A stretch of 64,000 nt of DNA from Hyperoplus lanceolatus. Lineage: Eukaryota > Chordata > Actinopteri > Uranoscopiformes > Ammodytidae. The stretch lies in contig CM049395.1 of assembly GCA_026929865.2 (NCBI GenBank), positions 10,018,501-10,082,500 on the forward strand, given 5' to 3'. A program made the translations under genes and the position numbers. The notes under the pieces were generated by a model. That model saw only the letters and a program-made list of their open reading frames with translations. It was not told the origin of the DNA and made no database searches. Shown one piece after another: positions 1 through 64,000 of this stretch; position 1 is the first letter of the stretch; every line of letters starts with the position of its first letter.

Positions 1-3000
1 TATTCAACTCTTTAGCGTTTCTCATTTTGGTCACACTAGTTTGAATTTATAACTTGCAGATTTGATTACAAGCAATCAAAACTTTAATGCAGACCTGACA
101 CTTAACTCTTCATTATTTATTCGGTTGAGGTAAGTAAATGAAATAAAATCTGTAGATTTTGATGATATTAATGATGAACGGTTATTAATTTTGACAAGAA
201 TAAGGTTCCTCAAAACTCATTCAAGCAGTTAATGTGCAAAATGCAACAAGTTAATATTGTGACTGAGCTGATCTGCCATCCGCCTTGAGCAGTCGAAGGC
301 AAATGATTTTTCCTTCAGCTTTTCTTTTGCGGATTTAGAAATGATTTCATGCTAATAAATATTCATTTCCACATGCAGTGGAACCTCACAAATCCAATAT
401 CCAATCTGTGCTTGAGATAGAAGATGAGTTTCTAATGGAGATAATGTCATGCCTGCTGGCTTCCTCTCCCTCTACAAGTCACTCCCACCTGTGCCTCTGC
501 TCGGCTTGTTACAGCTGAGACTCTGCATCCTTCACTGTTCCATTTCAATGTATTTAGTCCAGCGGTCTCTGCAGGCTGTTGTTTCTCTTCCTGTGGCCTC
601 TGTGCTATGTGGTGGCCTTTGAATCGCCCCCCCCCCTCACATCAGCAACGGTGGCTTGCCAAACGGAGACTTGCCAATCCCTAGGCTGCTGGTTAGCGTC
701 ACTGCTGTCAACCTGCTGATTCCCCCCTGTATGGAACAAGGCCCTGAGGCTACTCCTTTACAAGAGAAGGAGGAAGCAACTTTAACCCCCGACTGCAAAG
801 CTCCCCTTGACACTGGCCTTCACCGGGTTGCCACGTCAGGCTGTTCATGTACGGACTGGAACGGTGAAAAAGATTGCAGCACTGTTCGGATTGAGTGGGA
901 TGAAATGTCCCATTATCCCACCTCGGCGTCCCCCAGAGGAAAACACTTCATTTAGGAACAATATCCCTATTTTTATGTTGCTTCTTCTCCTCCTCCTCCG
1001 TCTGTCCTCAGATGACACCACATCATTCCCCTCCAACGCTTAAGCCACAAGCCAGCCAATTGTCTCTTCAGGAAAAAAGAAGATTGCACAATAGACTATG
1101 AATAACTGTACTTCTGTATTTTCTAATTGCTAGAACAATGGCAATACATCATACCAGTAAGCACAATATAGCTGAGCAAAGATGCGAACAAAGATAGATT
1201 TTAAGAAAAGTTTTCTTCCTAAAATGAATTTGACTTCGTAGCTAATTAAAAAAATAAAAGTTCTCTGTGAAACTTTTCCACTACTTTGTATATTTTGACT
1301 GATATGCACCACAACACCAAGGCAAATTCCTTGTATGTTAAAACCCACTCTGCATTAACTCATTCCTGTTATTGTATCGTGCATATGCAGTTTACAACTG
1401 TGGAAAATCTACCTCTAAAATTCTAGTGTCCTATACAGACAGAGGCAGACCAGAGGGGACCATATTTTTTTATTCTTTCAACTGGCTGGTTTTAAAAACA
1501 ATCGTGTAAAAGTTGTCAGATAACATGGTATTTTTCTAAAAGGTTCAGGCTCTAGTTGAATTCCCCGGCAAAAAACATTGGTGATTCATGTAGCCAGGAG
1601 ACATGGAAGTAAATGAATACATAAATAAAAGAAATAGCTTGTTACTCCATAAGTAATATAAGGATCAGATTGTGCAGAACATAACCTTGACTTTTAACAT
1701 TACCAAAGACAGGACTTTTAGGATATGCACTGGGCAATGTGTTTGACAAACATAATGCTACTTTTAGTAATAACAAGGCATACAGCTATGAATTGGCTTG
1801 CTACTACTACTAGTAGACTAGTTAGCCAGACAAGCTAACAATTGCAGCTTACACTAGAGCAGACAAAACACTGCTCAATGTGCTTATGGGTTTTTGGTTT
1901 TGAGGGCCAAGAAATACAACCATTTCTTAACATGCCCACTCACTCAAGCCCAATGCTCAGGTAAAATCACTGGATAAGGTGTTGAAATTAGGTATTTGTA
2001 CCAAACTGGAACATATGGATGCCAATTTTGTTTTGTCGTCCTCCTTCTCTCCCTCTACGGTCCGATCTCGATGAAGCCAAGCTGCTCCTCCATGTTTCAG
2101 GGCTGTAGGCTGCCTCCCTGTATGTCTGTTAATAATGTGATCTGTAGCATTTCAACATCAATACATCATAATGGTATTAAACCATTAGTGCAACTGTTGT
2201 AAAGAACAGTGGTGCTGAGTAGAATGTGAGCCACCACAGAGGGTTCTTACACTGCAGCCCTGTTAAGAAGTATCATCCGCACATCTAATCCAATCTGTAA
2301 CTACATCCAGTTGTGAACAATCATAGTTTACATCCGGCATCAGCATTTGTCTTAAATGTATGTAAAGTGACCAACGGTGATTGGATTTCCCTCTCCACAT
2401 TACTTTTGGTTTAATCTATAGCAGACTGATAAACATGCTCATTTGTGCCCAGCTAGGCAAATGGATTTAGATTAGAATTTGTATTTTCTACCCTGTGAAA
2501 GTTATTTGGGGCTTTGTCACGCTATGCAAACACTATCTAGGCTGTATTCATCTGGGTCATAATGGATGCATTTGTGTTTTGAGTATTTCTGGGCTCACTG
2601 TTATATGAGTGGACATATGCACCACTGACAAGCTCCAGATGGGACACCATAATTGTAACTGAAATGGATTCCCAGTGCATTTACACTTCTATTTAGAGCT
2701 GTCTGCTTGAATTTAGATCAGCCAAGATGCACTTTAAACAGGAAATGTGCCTTAACTAAGCCTTGGTTATACCATTATTTGTTATAACAAGGTACCACTC
2801 ACTAAAAACACATTCCAGTACTCTATCGGCTTACACTGGTCAGAAAGTAGCTGAAAAAATATATATATATTTGATATTTTTTTGAGAACTCTGATACAAT
2901 CACACATTCCTCCACTTGTTTATGATGACCTTTTATACTTTTTATACTTACCGTGGGCCTGTCTCTCTCTCGGTCTCTCTCTCTCTCTCTGTCTCTCTCT

Positions 3001-3018
3001 CTCTGTCTGTCTCTTTAG
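1..3018 (+). other. Intron 1 or 5' region upstream of the first visible akap13 exon
   Basis: No exon matching the start of AKAP13 was found here, so the initiator exon must lie upstream of the window. The stretch is mostly AT-rich with a somewhat GC-richer patch at about 480-1030. A TC-rich tract (2961-3015) runs into the acceptor of the first exon and serves as its polypyrimidine tract. Nothing else is recognised. Confidence 0.6.
2961..3016 (+). repeat. (TC)n microsatellite forming the polypyrimidine tract
   Basis: This is a run of TCTC with a few G interruptions, ending in CTCTTTAG at the acceptor of the exon at 3019. It is both a simple repeat and the splice-acceptor pyrimidine tract. Confidence 0.85.
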
Positions 3019-63651
<60,633 letters not shown>

Positions 63652-64000
63652 GTTAGACAGGCAGCTCCTACACTGTGATGCACTGCGAAAGACAAATTGT
63701 CTGAAAAGAGTATCAAAAACAGAATGTGTGTATTTCATGACCTAGGCCATGTAAATGTGTTGGTTTAGTAGGTAGTTTCAGTCTGAAATAGCTTAACAAC
63801 TACTGGCTGGATTTCCATGAAGTGTTGTAAAGACATTCATGTTCATTTTGCTATAAGCCATGCATGTGTCGATGAAAATCCTCACAGAGCTGACTTTAAG
63901 TCTAGTTTCCAAATTCCTCGACTGCTGTAAAAGGTGGCAGTCCTTAACTCTGGTTAAAAAAAGTCGACAGTTTGATTCCTTAGCTAATACCAACGTTTGG
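63652..64000 (+). other. Intron following exon W, continuing past the window
   Basis: AT-rich sequence with no further exon or element recognised before the window ends. Confidence 0.85.

Noticed and set aside
656-955. A 99-codon frame in the upstream region, GC-richer than its surroundings
   Set aside because: No similarity to AKAP13 or any family I know, and no good splice borders in a compatible phase.

Overview
The window is vertebrate nuclear DNA, most likely from a ray-finned (teleost) fish. It has long AT-rich introns, very long CA/GT microsatellites, a Tc1-type transposon and several small non-autonomous DNA transposons typical of fish genomes. The species cannot be named from the sequence. 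No bacterial, LTR or other virus-derived element was recognised.

One gene fills the window on the + strand: most of the fish orthologue of AKAP13 (AKAP-Lbc), a Rho guanine-nucleotide exchange factor and kinase-anchoring scaffold. I could place 23 coding exons from 3019 to 63651 (about 5.2 kb of coding sequence) by protein similarity, GT/AG borders and agreement of reading phase. The start exon lies upstream of the window. The rest of the DH domain, the PH domain and the C-terminal coiled coil lie downstream.

Layout: 1-3018 is intron or 5' flank. 3019-15844 (five exons) encodes the N-terminal domain and the ankyrin-like segment. 16131-19518 holds a giant acidic exon and a small one. 19519-41042 is two very large introns with one short exon between them. 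41043-54227 is a serine-rich regulatory block with the 14-3-3 docking motif and several small phase-symmetric exons. 57070-59716 encodes the basic linker and the C1 zinc finger. 59838-63651 leads into the DH (RhoGEF) domain.

Points of most interest: (1) a one-base reading-frame discontinuity at a GAG repeat in the giant exon, which a 73- or 112-nt mini-intron would remove; (2) two in-frame candidate alternative first exons, at 24197 and at 55667, the second behind CCAAT- and TATA-like motifs, suggesting nested short isoforms; (3) a symmetric 126-nt cassette exon and a 12-nt microexon candidate; (4) splice sites directly next to long TG or CA arrays, which could bind TG-binding splicing factors or base-pair across exons; (5) no recognisable PKA (RII)-anchoring helix.

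The introns contain a decayed Tc1-like transposon, three hAT-type non-autonomous elements with matching 8-bp target duplications, three other inverted-repeat elements with 3- or 4-bp duplications, one diverged relative of these, and a pair of dispersed repeats. One of the inverted-repeat elements carries an internal tandem duplication.
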